This document shows positions 26,150 to 38,844 of a DNA stretch of 64,000 bases, piece by piece. Every line of letters begins with the position of its first letter. Positions within the stretch are counted from its first letter, which is position 1. Made by a program: the position numbers and the translations under genes. The notes beneath the pieces are model-generated. The model did not search any database, had not been told where the DNA came from, and was given only the letters and a program-made list of their open reading frames with translations. The DNA is from Acanthornis magna (lineage: Eukaryota > Chordata > Aves > Passeriformes > Acanthizidae). The stretch is from the NCBI GenBank assembly GCA_036785705.1, contig JAWUZG010000004.1, positions 7,784,501-7,848,500 of the forward strand. The letters run 5' to 3'.

Positions 26150-26993
26150 CACCCACTGCTCTAGGAAATCTGTTTCAGTAGTTCACTACCTTCATTGGTA
26201 AAAAAAAATATTCCCTGTATCCAGTCTTCATATGCTTTACCATTGCTCCTTGTCCTATCACAACAGCTACTGAAAAGTTTGTCTCCATCTTTCTTATAAG
26301 CCCCCTTCAAGTTCTGAAAGACGACAATGGGGTCTCCCCAGAGCCTTCTGTTCTCCAGGCTAAACAACCCCAGCTCTCTCAGCCTTTTGTCATAGAAGAG
26401 ATATTCCATCCCTCCAATCATCTTCGTGGTCCTCCGATGGACCCATTCCAACAGGTCCAGGTCCTTCCTGTGATGAGGACTCCAGAGGTGGATCCAGCAT
26501 TCCTGTTTGGGTCTCAAAAGTGCAGAGCAGAAGGACAGAATCAACCCCCTCAACCCATGGGCCACTCTCCTTTTGATGCATCCCAGGATAAGATTGGCTT
26601 TGCTGGGTCATGTCCAGTCCCTTACCCACCAGTACTCCCAAGTACTCCAGGGCTACTCCCAATCCCTTCATTCCTTAGCCTATATTGATACTGGGGCTTG
26701 TCCTCACCAAGGTGCAGGACCATGCACTTGGCCTTTTTGAACCTTACGATATTCCCACAGGCCCATTTCTTGAGCTTGCCTATGTCCCTCTGGATGGTGT
26801 CCCATCCCTCGGGCGTTAACTGAACCATTCAGCTTGATATCTTCTGCATGTGTGCTGAGGGTACATTTGATCCCTCTGGCCATGTCATTGTTGAAGACAT
26901 CAGTCAGTAGTGGTCCCAGTGCAGACACCTGATGGACACTGTTCATCACTGATCTCCATCTGGACATTGAGCCATTGATCACCTTCATTTCGT
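26150..26993 (-). mobile_element. CR1 LINE fragment, RT to C-terminus of ORF2
   Basis: Read on the minus strand, three successive frames (26704-26988, 26622-26828, 26161-26565) give CR1 ORF2 in order. They show the RT palm region, with a decayed catalytic block reading HAEDIKLNGSV, then the KAKCMVLHLGEDKPQ block. After that come the CTFETQTGMLDPPLES and LLEWVHRRTTKMIGGMEYL regions, and finally the RELGLFSLENRRLWGD block. Both ends are truncated: it starts inside RT and stops before the family 3' terminus, which is not visible. Stops and frameshifts show it is dead. Confidence 0.92.
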
Positions 26994-27674
26994 ACGAAGG
27001 TACCTCACTCCTCTGAAGTTTTACTTTTGAACAGAGGATGCTCAGAGAAAAATCAATGCAAATATATCCAGTTTGGGATTGAGTCTAACAGTAATGATAT
27101 TACTGTCACAGAGAAACATACCTTGCTAATGATATTTGCATGAATGTCAAAAGGCCACAGGACACCCACTGCCTAATTAGCAGAAATAGAGGTTATAATG
27201 ACCTGATCTAGGTTTCACTGCCCACTTCAAAGGTATTTTCACTTTGCAAGCTCTGTATTTAGGCATTTATAATTAAAAGGATCAAAGACAAATCAAGATG
27301 AAAATAAAGAAAAACTATTTATACATCTAAAAAGAGTATAACAATGCATGGTTATTTATTAATAAATATCAAGTCACTTTTATGACAAAAAACAAACTAA
27401 CCTGCACACATGCACTTATAAAAACAATTAGAATATGGATTTATCTAAGGTATTTTCTCATTTTTATGCTGGTGTGTCTTGCCAACTTTACACTGGCCAC
27501 AGGATGCCCAACCACTAGATGAAAAATTTTGCATTAATTTTTTGCATTATTTCATGTGAAATGTAAATAAATAATTTATGTTCTACACAATATGTATGTG
27601 AACATACATGTGCATGTAACTGTGAAATGCATTGAAAATAATTTTGTTAATCAGTTCATTGGGATGTTTGATTG

Positions 27675-27733
27675 AAAAAGGCTTCAGAGATTGTTTGGTC
27701 CAACCTCCTGCACTGAGGCAGGTGCAAAGATAC
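27675..27733 (-). mobile_element. Short CR1 3'-end scrap
   Basis: About 60 bases resemble the reverse complement of the CR1 3' UTR: GGCTTCAGAGATTGTTTGG, then TCCAACCTCCTGCACTGAGG. Neither a clear terminus nor ORF2 sequence is attached, so it is either an old degraded insertion or a chance match. Confidence 0.5.
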
Positions 27734-29789
27734 CTGTAAAGATTTTCATGTATACTATTAAATAAAAATCAATATAAATCAATTTCAAATTAAATCAGAA
27801 ATTATGACAGCAAATATTTTATTGCCCAACTGAACAACAAACCATCAGAGTGATTTAAATTAAGAAAAAGAAGCACTGCCCCTCATCTGTTAAGATGATG
27901 GAATACGAAGTATTTAGTAAAAGTGCATAGGAGCATTTTGCTAAGTTTTAAGCGCAATTCCTTTTCTCAAATGAAGAAAATATTTTCTTCTGTGTAAGTT
28001 TCATGTTAAAATAATTGGAAATTAAAGACACAGGAGTGCTTTTCTCCCCCTGTCTATTCTATGAGGGGAAAAATAAACAGGCTGTATATGATGAGAGGTA
28101 TTATATGCTGATTGGAGGAAATCGATCAGCCTCTGAAACACAGATGATACTTTGTCTTGCCTAATAAATCTAAGGCAAAATTAATAAAATATTTTTATTC
28201 TTATTTCTTGAACACATTTAAGAGTTTTACCTAAGTAAAGAAAACCATCAAAAATGACATTTTAAATGTTTAATTTATTTTTACTTTCATTCAAGTTTAG
28301 TAGGTGGAATTTGCAGGTGAATTAAACTTTCCCAACATTTCCCAGCATGTTGGAAAAAAATAAATTAGAAAATGGAATAAATATTTGTGGAGTAATGCAA
28401 CAACATAAATGTGAATTGTCAAGGTATATATTCCTGGGTAATAAGCAGGAATGTACTAGCCTAAACTTTCAGTAGGTCAACCGTTAAGACATCTGAGGAC
28501 AGAATTTTTCTTGCCTTAGACATTTAAAATTACCAGACAACAACCAGCCTTTCTGAAAGTCTGTTCTCTATCAGAAATTCTCTTTCTCTATTCTGACTCT
28601 CTGTGAAGAGGTTGGATTTATACAAGTTACTCTTTTAAATGTGTAAGGCAACTGAGAAGATTTCTACCTACACTTAGTTATTGATATTGGGGGGTTTGAG
28701 TCTTGCAAGTTTAAAGAGCATTAAAAGACATAGACAAGTCTAATTCCCTGATGAAAACTGAGAGCAGACACGACGTTGCTTTGTATTTGCCCTTCCAGGT
28801 CTCGAAAAGTAATTTTCAGAACTCTTCCATCCTCTGGTGGTGGGATAATAAAATGGACTCATGACTTCTCTTCCTCTCACTCTTAATATTTGTAGTTTAG
28901 CTCACCCTCAAATGTTGCTTGTGGACAGGTTTTTCTCTCAGGTTTTGGTGTCTTTTTTAAAGTTACTATCTACAGTAATAAGGAAAAATCTTATTGGCAC
29001 AGCAACTGAAAGGATCTTTTGTTATCATTCCTCAGTGTGACCAGTCCTTTGATTAATCAAAGCCACAGAAAAGACTTTCCTCTGCTGTAAAACTCTCATG
29101 ACACCTGGGCCAAAATTTCACTATCATTTGATTGAACCTGGTGTTAACATATATAGTGTAGAGGGGAAAAAGCAGACACTATCAAGAGTTAATTCCAGAA
29201 ACCTACAGCACCTATAATATGTCAAGCTAACACATATAGCACATTTGCACACTTCAGTGGACACTTTCTGGTGGTTGACAGAACCTAACACCCTTTTTTC
29301 TTTGTCTGATTCATTGCTATTAGACTGGTTAGTTCATGTGTCTTTGTGCACACCCATAAATCCTCAATATTTTTTTGCCCCTTCCAGGAAAATTCTTTTT
29401 TATTTGCTCCAATTTTTAGTTGGTCTTATCATTAACACCATTTGTTAAAAAAGACTATCAAATGAAATAAAGACAACTAGTTTTCACTCCTATTTAGTCA
29501 TAGTTAAAATGGTAGAAATTAAAAGAGAAAGACTAAGGGCCTTTCTTCAAAGGATAGATTTCTATGATCCTTTCTTTTATTACTGCTTGAATGTAGTTGA
29601 GCAGTCTCATTGAAACTATTTAAAATATTCAAGTTAAGTCTGGTACAAGATCAGGACTCTGGCCAAACTCTTCCATATATATATTTATTCAGTCCAAGGA
29701 GTGACTCTCTTTGAGTAAAGGCTAAGGTAGATTCTCAAAATTTGGTGCCAGAACTGTGGATAAAGGTTAGGAAATGTAAATGAAATGTA

Positions 29790-29790
<1 letters not shown>

Positions 29791-29826
<36 letters not shown>
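29791..29826 (+). repeat. (ATT)12 microsatellite
   Basis: Twelve uninterrupted ATT units, preceded by TAT. Confidence 0.97.
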
Positions 29827-31373
29827 GTGGCGTGGTGACTAGAAATATAAGGAAAGTTTTACAAAAACTATATAGACTTTTAGACAGAAAAACATTCTTC
29901 CATTCCCCCTATTTTTTTACACTAGTCTGTAAAATCTAACAGAAAATAAGATCTTCAATATGAATGGTTCTGCTCAACAAATAATCCAGTGGATAAAGCA
30001 ATGTTTCTACTGATCTGTATGAAATGATTCTACAAAAAAAAGTTTATTTGTAATTTTACATATACTTTTCCTATTATTTATGGAGAAGCAAAAGAAATTA
30101 TCATGATCACTCCTATGAATGGCAAATACTGTTTCATAATCAAGGACTTGTTTCTAAACTCTCCATGGAAATTGACTTTATAAGTGAATGCAACCTCTTC
30201 CTAAGAATGCTTATACATGCTTGTAATTCAGTTTACAATTCTTCTTCCTTTGTTTTCTGCCATCATTTTTTAAACAATAAAAGATAGTCCTTGGTATTGA
30301 AAGAAAAATGTTAACATCATTTGCCATTAGTCAGAAGTGTAACTTCATTAAAGCAGAAGGCCATATAATCCCTACAGGAGCTCTCTGCAGGAAATGCTTT
30401 ATTCTTACTTAGCATATCTGTGAATTCTATCAGCATTAGTGTCTTTCACAATGTTTGTTTCTCTTGAATATTTATGAAGGACTGTCCAGTGACCTGCTTA
30501 GAATCTCCAGGTTTGTTCTGCCTTAACAATCTCTCAAGTAGAGTGCAATCAGAAGACTCATTCTCCCTCAACAGCAGCGATCAATATGGCAGAGGCCAAG
30601 GAAATGCCTGCAGAAAAGAGATTTCTATCAATGAAATGGAAGAAAGAAAACAAAATACAGGATTGGACTATAACTCACAAAAAAAAGTCCTAATACCTAA
30701 GTCATGATAGTCTCTCCTTTGTTCATCTTTGTGTAATCATATCACTGTATTATAAAATCACCACAAAAACTCTCCACAAAAAATAGAGGAAGTTCTTTTT
30801 GTAATAAATTTGGAGAGCTTTTGAGATCACAGAAACAGTGTTCCTTCATGACTTATTGATACATTTTAATTAATAATTTAAAAGTTTGGATTAATTTAAC
30901 TAAGACCAGAAGGTTTGATTTTTTAAGCTGTTTTTTGGCATATTTAATTTTAATATTATTGCAACTCTTCATTAAACTTAAGCACTCAGTCACTGTTAAA
31001 TAATGGGTTTTGTTATCCTCCTGAAAATGATGTCCCAAATTCCCAAATACATAGATGTAGCAGATAGTGTTTGAGAATGTTGATGAATGAATGTTGACTA
31101 AGCTACATATAACATTGTTGATATAACATTGTCATCTCATTGACTTTATAACCTCTCACCCCCAGTAGATTAATTCCCCTGTAATTATTAGCATCTTTTA
31201 TTACCTTACCAGTTTTTCTCCTTTTAATTCCTCTGGAAGATTCTACACCCACATTTGATTGCACATTTTTGTTGTTGTTTGATTTTAACTGTCATGATAG
31301 CTATCACCAGCATTATATACAGAGACCCCCTAGATATGTTCACATAAACTAACAGATTACTTCTTTTTCGTTT

Positions 31374-32890
31374 TCACAGAATCACAGAATAGGAAAGGTT
31401 GGAAGGTACCACAGCGGGTTGTCTGGTCCAACCTCTCTGCTCAAGCAGGGTCATCCTAGAGCACATGGCACAAGATTGCATCCAGACAGTTCTTAAATAT
31501 CTGCAGTGAGGGAGACTCCACAACCTCTCTGCACAATCTGTTCCAGTGCGTGGTCACTTGCACAGTTAACTTCTTCCTCATGTTCAGCTGGAAGTTCCTT
31601 GCATCAGGAAGATTCTGCCCATTGACTCTTGTTCTATTGGTTGACACCACTGGGAAGAGCCTGGTTCCATCCTCTGGACACCCTCCCTTCAGATACTAAT
31701 AGACAATGAGGTCCCCTCTCAGTTTTCTCTTGTCCAGACTGAACAGGCTTAGTTTTCTCAGCTTTTGCTTGTAAGACAGTTTCTCCAGAATTCTGATCAA
31801 CTTACTAGCTCTCCTGTGGACCTGCTCCAGTAGCTCCATCTCTCTCTTGAACTGGAGAGCCCAGAACGGGACACAGCACTCCAGAGGTGGCCTCACCAGG
31901 GCTGAGTAGGGGGCAGGATCACCTCCCTCAACCTGCTGGCAATGCTCTTCCTAATGCACCCCAGAACACCTTTGGCCTTCTTGGCCCCCAGGGCACTGCT
32001 GGCTCATGGACAGACTGTCGTCTACCAGGACCCCCAGGTCTTTCTCTACAGAGCTGCTTTCCCCAAGCCTGTGCTGGAGCCTGGGGTTATTCTTCCCCAG
32101 GTGCAGAACCCTGCATTAGCCTTTGTTGAATTTCAGGCAGTTCTTCTCTGCCCATCTCTCCAGCCTGGCAAGGTCCCTCCGAAGGGCTGCACAGCTCTCC
32201 AGGGTATCCAGAGCCACTCCTCCCAGCTTTGTGTCACCAGTGAACTTGCTTGGGAGGCATCTGTCCCTTCATCCAAGCCATTGATGGGTAAGTTAAACAG
32301 TTCCAGGCCCAGTATTGAACCTTGGAGGACACCACTAATGGCAGGCCTCCATTATCCCTGTGCCAGGGATTACAGCCCTCTTAGATCTGCTGTTCAGCCA
32401 GTTCTCAATCCACCTCACTGTCCACTCACCCAGTCCACACTTCTTGACTTTGCTTTTCAGTATACTGTGAGGGACAGTGTCAAAAGCCTTGCTGAAGTCA
32501 AGGTAAACAATATTCACTACTCTCATCCATCCAGGTAGTTGTTTCATCATAGAAGGCAATCAGGGTGATCAAGCATGACTTTCCTTTAGTGAATCCATGC
32601 TGACTACCCTGATCTTCTTGTCTTCCATGTGGATAGAGATGGCCTCCAGAATGAGACCTTTCAAGGGACTGAGGTGAGGCTGACTGGCTGGTAGTTCCCT
32701 GGGTCCTCCTTCTTGCCCTTTTTGAAAACCAGGGTGATATTTGTTTTCTTTCAGTCCTCAGATATCTCCCCTGATTGCCATGACCTCTCAAAGATGATCG
32801 TGAGAGGCCTCACCTTGATGTCTGCCAGATCTCTCAGCACTCATGGATGCATCCTGTCAAGGTCCACTTCGCAAATGAACTCTCAGGAAA
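31374..32890 (-). mobile_element. CR1 LINE, longest copy in the window (RT to 3' end)
   Basis: The plus strand begins TCACAGAATCACAGAATAGG, the reverse complement of a CR1 3' terminus. On the minus strand ORF2 is read from upstream of the RT palm (DRMHPCVLRDLADIK region near 32850). It continues through the first RT motif (VYLDFSKAFDTVPH, 32335-32559 frame), the KCGLGEWTVRWIENWL block and the LEQVHRRASKLIRILEKL block (31696-31896 frame). It ends with the C-terminal VTTHWNRLCREVVESPSLQIF (31456-31650 frame). It is 5' truncated and lacks the endonuclease and ORF1. Frames change several times, so it is not active. The 198-codon frame on the opposite strand (31942-32538 +) is antisense to it and is not a gene. 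Confidence 0.95.
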
Positions 32891-33853
32891 TTTTTCCAGG
32901 AAACTAAATTCTTCCAGGAAATATGTTGTCCTGTATGGAATAGATGGCAGCTATTGGCCCACTGTTGGCTAAGACTTTTGGAAACCAAAAACCAGTGCTG
33001 AAAACTTTTTATGGTACATGTCTAATGGTACCTGTATGAGCAGGAAACATGAACCGAATAGGTTCACAGAGTAAAGATACATTTAACAAGAAAAATCAAG
33101 AGATGGACAATTTTATTGAAAACAAATATATTTTAAATTTCCCAGAAGAGAGTAACAATCAAGTAAAAATATACTACTTGTTTATAATCTCAAGCTCCAT
33201 GTTGACATAAATTTAGTTCAAATTTTTTTGCTTTATAATTTTTTTTTGAAGTAATTATTTTTTGAGGTGAAAAATAGATGTGGATAGAGAGGGAATAATG
33301 TTATGTGTTATATAAATGGTTGTGGAAAACCTTTTCCTTCAAGAAAACATTTGAAAAACCATCACATTAATTTATAAAATCCAAAGCCTAAAACAATAGG
33401 GTTTTTTACCTGAAATGGGGAGATACTATTAGATTTCAAAACAGATATACATGGGTGTGTGCAGGTTAAAAATCCATGGGAAAATTAACAAATGCATGAG
33501 GGTGAGAAGATTCCCTGAGAGCTCTGGATAACAGAAAGCACCAAGTGAGACATTGTTGAGATTAAAGTGCTTTTCTGCTATTTGACTTTTGCTTTATTCA
33601 GAGACACTGAAGTTTGTTATTCTTTGTAAATAAACACAGTTTTGACAGAAATAACTTGGCTTTATCTTGTTGTTCTCCTGAATATATTAGTTGGTTATTT
33701 TGCCTTACACATTTGGACTACAGCGCTTGTTTTCTGAAAACACAGCCTGCATACAGAACCCTATAATGACGTATTCTGTAAATTTTAATATAATAAATTT
33801 AGGCTTTTCGATCAATATAAATGAATGAAATAAACTAGTTCTGATTTATTTAG

Positions 33854-33922
33854 AATGAAAAGGATCCTATACTACTTCAAGAAAATAAAATAAAAGAACC
33901 CATCTCTTCACGACTGCACAAG
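33854..33922 (+). other. Candidate exon 1 of a plus-strand trio
   Basis: A 69-nt segment lies between an acceptor TTCTGATTTATTTAG and a near-consensus donor CACAAG|GTAAGA. Only the phase-0 frame is open, giving 23 codons that start NEKDPILLQENK and end IKEPISSRLHK. The product is not recognised. The next two good splice-bounded segments on this strand (37755-37832, 38821-38844) are also phase 0 and multiples of three, so they could join in frame. This may still be coincidence. Confidence 0.2.
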
Positions 33923-34560
33923 GTAAGACCTTTGTTGTCTGTAACACCTATGAGACTTAACATTTCAAAATTGGCTCATGTTTTGCTTTGTCCTACTGCT
34001 CCACCCAAAAAAGTTTGTGTATTGGAGGCATGCTCTGCTATTCTTTCTATCTCATCCAGGTCACAGGTGTCTGTTAGCTTCCATCTGACAGATCTAGCTA
34101 TCCATTATTTGACTCAGCTCAGCTCAATTTCTAGAACACCTACAAGGGGATGAAGGATGTGCGAGAAGGTGGCTGGGGTGAAGGAAGACAAAGTTTTCCA
34201 CCATCACTCTGCAATTATGAAGGCTTACGTTATCTTGAAAACACTATTTAACATAGCTTTGAGAATTTTATGACTAGGAATAAAAAGATTGATCTTTACT
34301 TCTGTAAGTAATCATCTAAAGACTGGTTTTCAAAACCAAAAGAGAAAGTCCAGTCACTATAATTAAACCCCACAGGAGATTCCCAGTGGGACTCCCATAA
34401 AACATTTTGGAAATTGATCCAGCTGTTTAATTTTCCTTCCCTTTTGAGCAATATGCCTAATATAAACCATCCTGAAAAAATGCTGCAATGTTGGTTGACT
34501 ACTGGCTCACAGGGAAGTTTGATATGCACAGGATGATCAACACTACTTCCTACAGTAGCT

Positions 34561-34579
34561 CTTTTTCCTTGTTTTCTTC

Positions 34580-34612
<33 letters not shown>

Positions 34613-34633
34613 TTTTTTTTTTTTTTTGTTTTG
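34561..34633 (+). repeat. Poly(T)-rich tract
   Basis: Long T runs interrupted by TTTG units, covering about 70 bases. This is simple sequence. The Lys-rich minus-strand frame over it is compositional. Confidence 0.9.
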
Positions 34634-34841
34634 AAGCTTCCTATCTAGGCATTGACCAGCTTTCATACTGTTTAGCTTGTAAAAACTGACAGGAGCACAG
34701 CCCAAGGTTATACAGCTGCATTTCATATAAATCCTGCAGACTTCAGATGATGCTACAGCCAACAAGCCATTCTAACAGAAGTCCATAATGCTCTTTACCT
34801 CTTGGAGAAGCAGCACACTGATTGAAACATAATTATTCAAG

Positions 34842-34892
34842 TTTATGAGGAAGGATAACATCACATGGTTTTTATGAGGAAGGATAACATCA
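34842..34892 (+). repeat. Tandem duplication, 29-bp period, two copies
   Basis: A 22-base block starting TTTATGAGGAAGG and ending ATAACATCA occurs at 34842-34863 and again identically at 34871-34892. This looks like a recent local duplication. Confidence 0.9.
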
Positions 34893-36567
34893 TGTGTTTG
34901 AGTGAATTAAAAAACCTGATAATACATAACGTTTATGTCATTTTAGGACTACTATATTTACTGGTTGCAAATAGTGATGAGACATTATCATTTGGAGTGA
35001 CTGGAATATTCTAGCTTGTTTGCAAGGAGGTATACAGTTATGAAAAATATCAGCTTTGTTGCATTTAGTTACAATTCTAACTACTATCCTTACAGAACTT
35101 ATGGTAATAGTTACATGATGAAGAGAACTACAGGAAGAAACTGGTAATGATTTTTTCTTTTTAAGTAACAATGAAAAGATTTTGGGGAGAAACCGTCTAT
35201 AATGAAATCTTGCCTTCTCTAGAGCCTAAGCAATTGCAAATAGGATTTTTTTTCTTAAGTCCTCTTGCCATACTAGAGATTAAGTTAATTTTTTGAAGAC
35301 AGATGAGCTTTCTCTGTTTATCCAGCCATTCAGTAGTTAACATTTCCCTCTAGATTGCGAGAATCTTGAACTCAGCTCCTTTTCTGCCTGATGATGGTTT
35401 ACATTGTTCTTATCTGTTTTGAATATGCCATTTTCTTCAGAGGACTTTCTAATATATTGTGAAAGTAAAAATGCATTGCTTAACCTAGTAATATTAATTC
35501 TAAAATAATTTCATATTATTTCAAATAAGTTATGTAGAAATAGATACTATATTCAGGAAGGGAGAGATGAACACTGCCAGATGGTAACTGTAAAATAAGA
35601 GGAAGGATTCAAACATAGGCAGTTTTTACTAAATAGGTTAACAAAATTGCATTTATTCTCTACCTAGTGATTCTATTAATAAAATTATTAGCATTTCTAA
35701 AGGAGGACCTGTGAGAATCACTTTTTTTGGGGGGGACCTTAGCCTGTTAACCAAGGCATATTCTCAGGCAGTTCTGCTGGAAACTTTTCTCTTGGAAACT
35801 GAGGCAGAGGTGAATGTTTCAACTGTTATGGCAACATGGACATTGAATCCTGATATGAGAACTCTGAGATTATTTATTATACTGAGTTTTTGAGGTGTTA
35901 CGTGGTTGGGTTATACAGCAGACAAGGGGTTATCTAGTGTAAGAAAGTTATGGGGAAAATCTCGATAGCAAAATACTTGGTCATCTAAAGTCTGGATAAA
36001 ATTTTTATTCAGCATCTGAAATATCTTCATGGGTCTTCTCTAAAGTGTGTTGAAGAATTAGCAGGAATTTCTAGTTAAATTAGTATGTGGAAAAACACAT
36101 CTTCAATGATTGATATTAGAAATAAAGGGACCATGTTTTAGAATTATTTGATTTCAAAATATAAACAAAACTCATAAGGGAACAACATTGTTTATTTACC
36201 TTAGAAGTGATTGATACATAAAAAATCTTCATCACAAATATCACAAGTCATATCTTGTAAAACATTAGGAAAAACTTTAAGTATTAACAGTTAAATAATG
36301 TGAGAAACAGATAGTACAGAAGAATGTTATATAGAATAAATATAAGACAGTGTTTCAAATTGCACCTTACACTGAGCTGGGACTTGCCACTTCAGACATT
36401 TTACATCAGAAATACACTCCTATTTCATGATTTCTCATCAGTTGTGTACTAAGGCATGAAGTGTTCCACTTAATACCGCAGCTTACACAAATAAACATGT
36501 TTGATTTTGATGAATCCTGAACTTGCTTTTTGATGAATACTATTGAGACAGCTCATTAAAACTAGGC

Positions 36568-36651
36568 TTTTTTTTTTTTTTTTTTTTTTTCACTTTGGTC
36601 ACATTACTATCTAGAACAAAGTCAGACTGCTCTGCAAAAAAAAAAAAAAAA
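36568..36651. repeat. T23 and A16 tracts in inverted arrangement
   Basis: A run of 23 T (36568-36590) is followed after 45 bases by a run of 16 A (36636-36651). The two runs could pair to form a hairpin stem. The intervening 45 bases are not low in complexity. Confidence 0.85.
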
Positions 36652-37754
36652 GTTATATAATGACTTGAATTTCACCTCTGCTTATTAAAACTACATCAGA
36701 GCCATGTGCTGCATTTTCTAAGAGAAGGATTGATATAGTCATGACAGTCAATGCTGTTTAACACATATTGTCAGAAGTTTCCCTATATGCTTTTCCGTTA
36801 ACAGGGAGAGCTTCAGACAATCAGCAGTTTCTGTACACAAAGCAGTGTTGGAATTGCCTGTATCAACTGCAAACAGCCAGGTTTGGGACCAGAAGAAGCA
36901 GTATAGCCATGGAGATGGTGCTATGCCTAAACTCAGAAACCCTCCAGCTCAGTACAAGGGCTCTGCACCATTGTGGCTACACCAGTCACACTAAGAAATG
37001 TTCTTTAAGCTTGCATGAATAATTTTGCTTCATTGCATGGTTTGTGTGCCCTGAAATCACTGTCATTTGAAACAGAGGGCTTGATGAACAAATTTTGGAA
37101 TGTTTTATTCTCTTTCTTATTACTAATTTGAAAGAAATTTCTAAATATTTATTAAAAGCCTTTATTGTGTGGCTTTATTAATTCTTTATGTTTCAGAGTC
37201 CTTCTTTAGTAGAGTTTAATGGAGAAGGCCTGGGAGGTAGATCAACATAATTCCTTCCATTTAGTGTATAATTGAGACAGAGACTTTGAACGGCTTGTTT
37301 GAAAGCTGTGATGAAAGTAGAAATGATACCTCAATGTCTATCTTAGCTGCTGTGTCACAGAGTTTCTGAAGGAAAAGAAAATAAGTGATTGATGCATCAA
37401 TAGAATATTCCTAAAATGGGCAACTTCTGATTTCTCTCTCTTCTGGACATATTTTATCCATATATAAAAGTGAATTATGTCACTTCAAGACATTATTTCT
37501 GGTGAATATTGCAAGTTAGGAAACACGACAAATGGAAAGACTAAGAGATATTTGTAGGTACCTTGATGGCATGAAGATTATTTTGCTGTGGTCAGAAGTC
37601 AATTTTCCTAAAGATAGGAAGATAAAGATAGTACTTCCTTTTGAGTAAAAGTTTGAGACTTTTCCTCCTTTATAAAAATCCTATTAATGAATTAAAAAGT
37701 TCAAAATCATTCCAATTTTAACTGTTCCACCTTTGCTGCTGATAATTCTGATAG

Positions 37755-37832
37755 CTAGTGCAGAACAGAGCACTGAAATATCTTTGGAGCTTATTTACTG
37801 AATTGAAAACCAGATATTATTCCACCAGAAAG
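37755..37832 (+). other. Candidate exon 2 of a plus-strand trio
   Basis: A 78-nt segment lies between an acceptor ending ATTCTGATAG and a consensus donor AGAAAG|GTAAGT. Only phase 0 is open: 26 codons, LVQNRALKYLWSLF then TELKTRYYSTRK. The product is not recognised. The donor is one of the best in the window. The acceptor tract is only moderate. Confidence 0.2.
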
Positions 37833-38820
37833 GTAAGTGAAAGAACCATCTTTACATATAACTAACCACACTCATCAAGGAAAGAAAGAATTAATCCCAC
37901 AATGTCATATCATAACAGCTGTAAAATTATTGATTCATAATTGGTTGTGTTTTTCAAGTCTATCTATGTAAAAATTTGTACCTACTGCTTTATCAAAACT
38001 GGATATTCTATTTTCTTTGAAAGGTTGAATACAGTGATGATTGCTGAGTTATTATCTTTGTTTTCAGTATGTGACATGAGAAGAACCACAAAAGGTTGAA
38101 ACATGAAGTGGTACTGTTGGTTCAATTTTGATTTGACACTACTGAAAAAAATAATTTCTTCAGTGGAACTGCCTTTCACAGACCTTGCTGTAAGTGTAAT
38201 GATTGTGTTAGTCTGATTATATATCTCATATCACAACAATGTCTAAGAAATTTGATTACCAAACACTAAGAACTGAAAGCTATCCTCAGCTAATGAATGT
38301 TTTTTAAGAATATAACTCAATATAGATAGATATTGAAGTGCCCAACACAGTTCATGGAGAATTATAAAAACACTTGCGGATGTAGCCCAAGAAGGTGAGA
38401 ATAGAACTTATGCTAGTCTGTGGCACAGCTCCAAACATTTAACAAAGTAGATTTTTGAGAAAAACAAATACCAAAAATTTGAAACTAATAGAATTTCAAA
38501 AAAATTTGAACCCACTTTTAAAGTTTTAAAACTTCTTCTTTTTGGCGGAAGTAGAAATGGATATACTAGATACTGCTGGCAGTTATTTGCTCACAACAGT
38601 ATTATGTTTGAGAAAATGCAATTTAATGAAGATTTCACAAGAGCAACTACTTCTGTGTGATCTACAAATAAGTTTAGCCTATGATTTTGAAAATTATTTA
38701 GATAACTGATGTTTATTTCACATTTTTAGTACAATGACATCTGTTAATTTATGTCAGTATTTCTATTAAGTACTTGCGTGAAAATAAAATTGTCTTTTTC
38801 CTAATTCTTTTCCATCATAG

Positions 38821-38844
38821 GAAAGGACTGTGTTTACTATATTG
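38821..38844 (+). other. Candidate microexon 3 of a plus-strand trio
   Basis: A 24-nt segment follows one of the strongest pyrimidine tracts in the window (TTCCTAATTCTTTTCC, then ATCATAG) and precedes the donor ATATTG|GTAAGA. In phase 0 it reads ERTVFTIL. Microexons of this size occur mainly in neural genes, but so do decoys. Confidence 0.15.

Larger units (their letters stand above)
26994..31373. other. AT-rich unique DNA, no gene recognised
   Basis: No domain-bearing frame was found. It holds a short CR1 scrap and an (ATT)12 microsatellite, listed separately. Otherwise it is AT-rich DNA with short chance frames. Confidence 0.7.

Noticed and set aside
31942..32538. 198-codon open frame on the plus strand
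   Set aside because: It is wholly antisense to the CR1 ORF2 copy. CR1 antisense strands often stay open because of their base composition.
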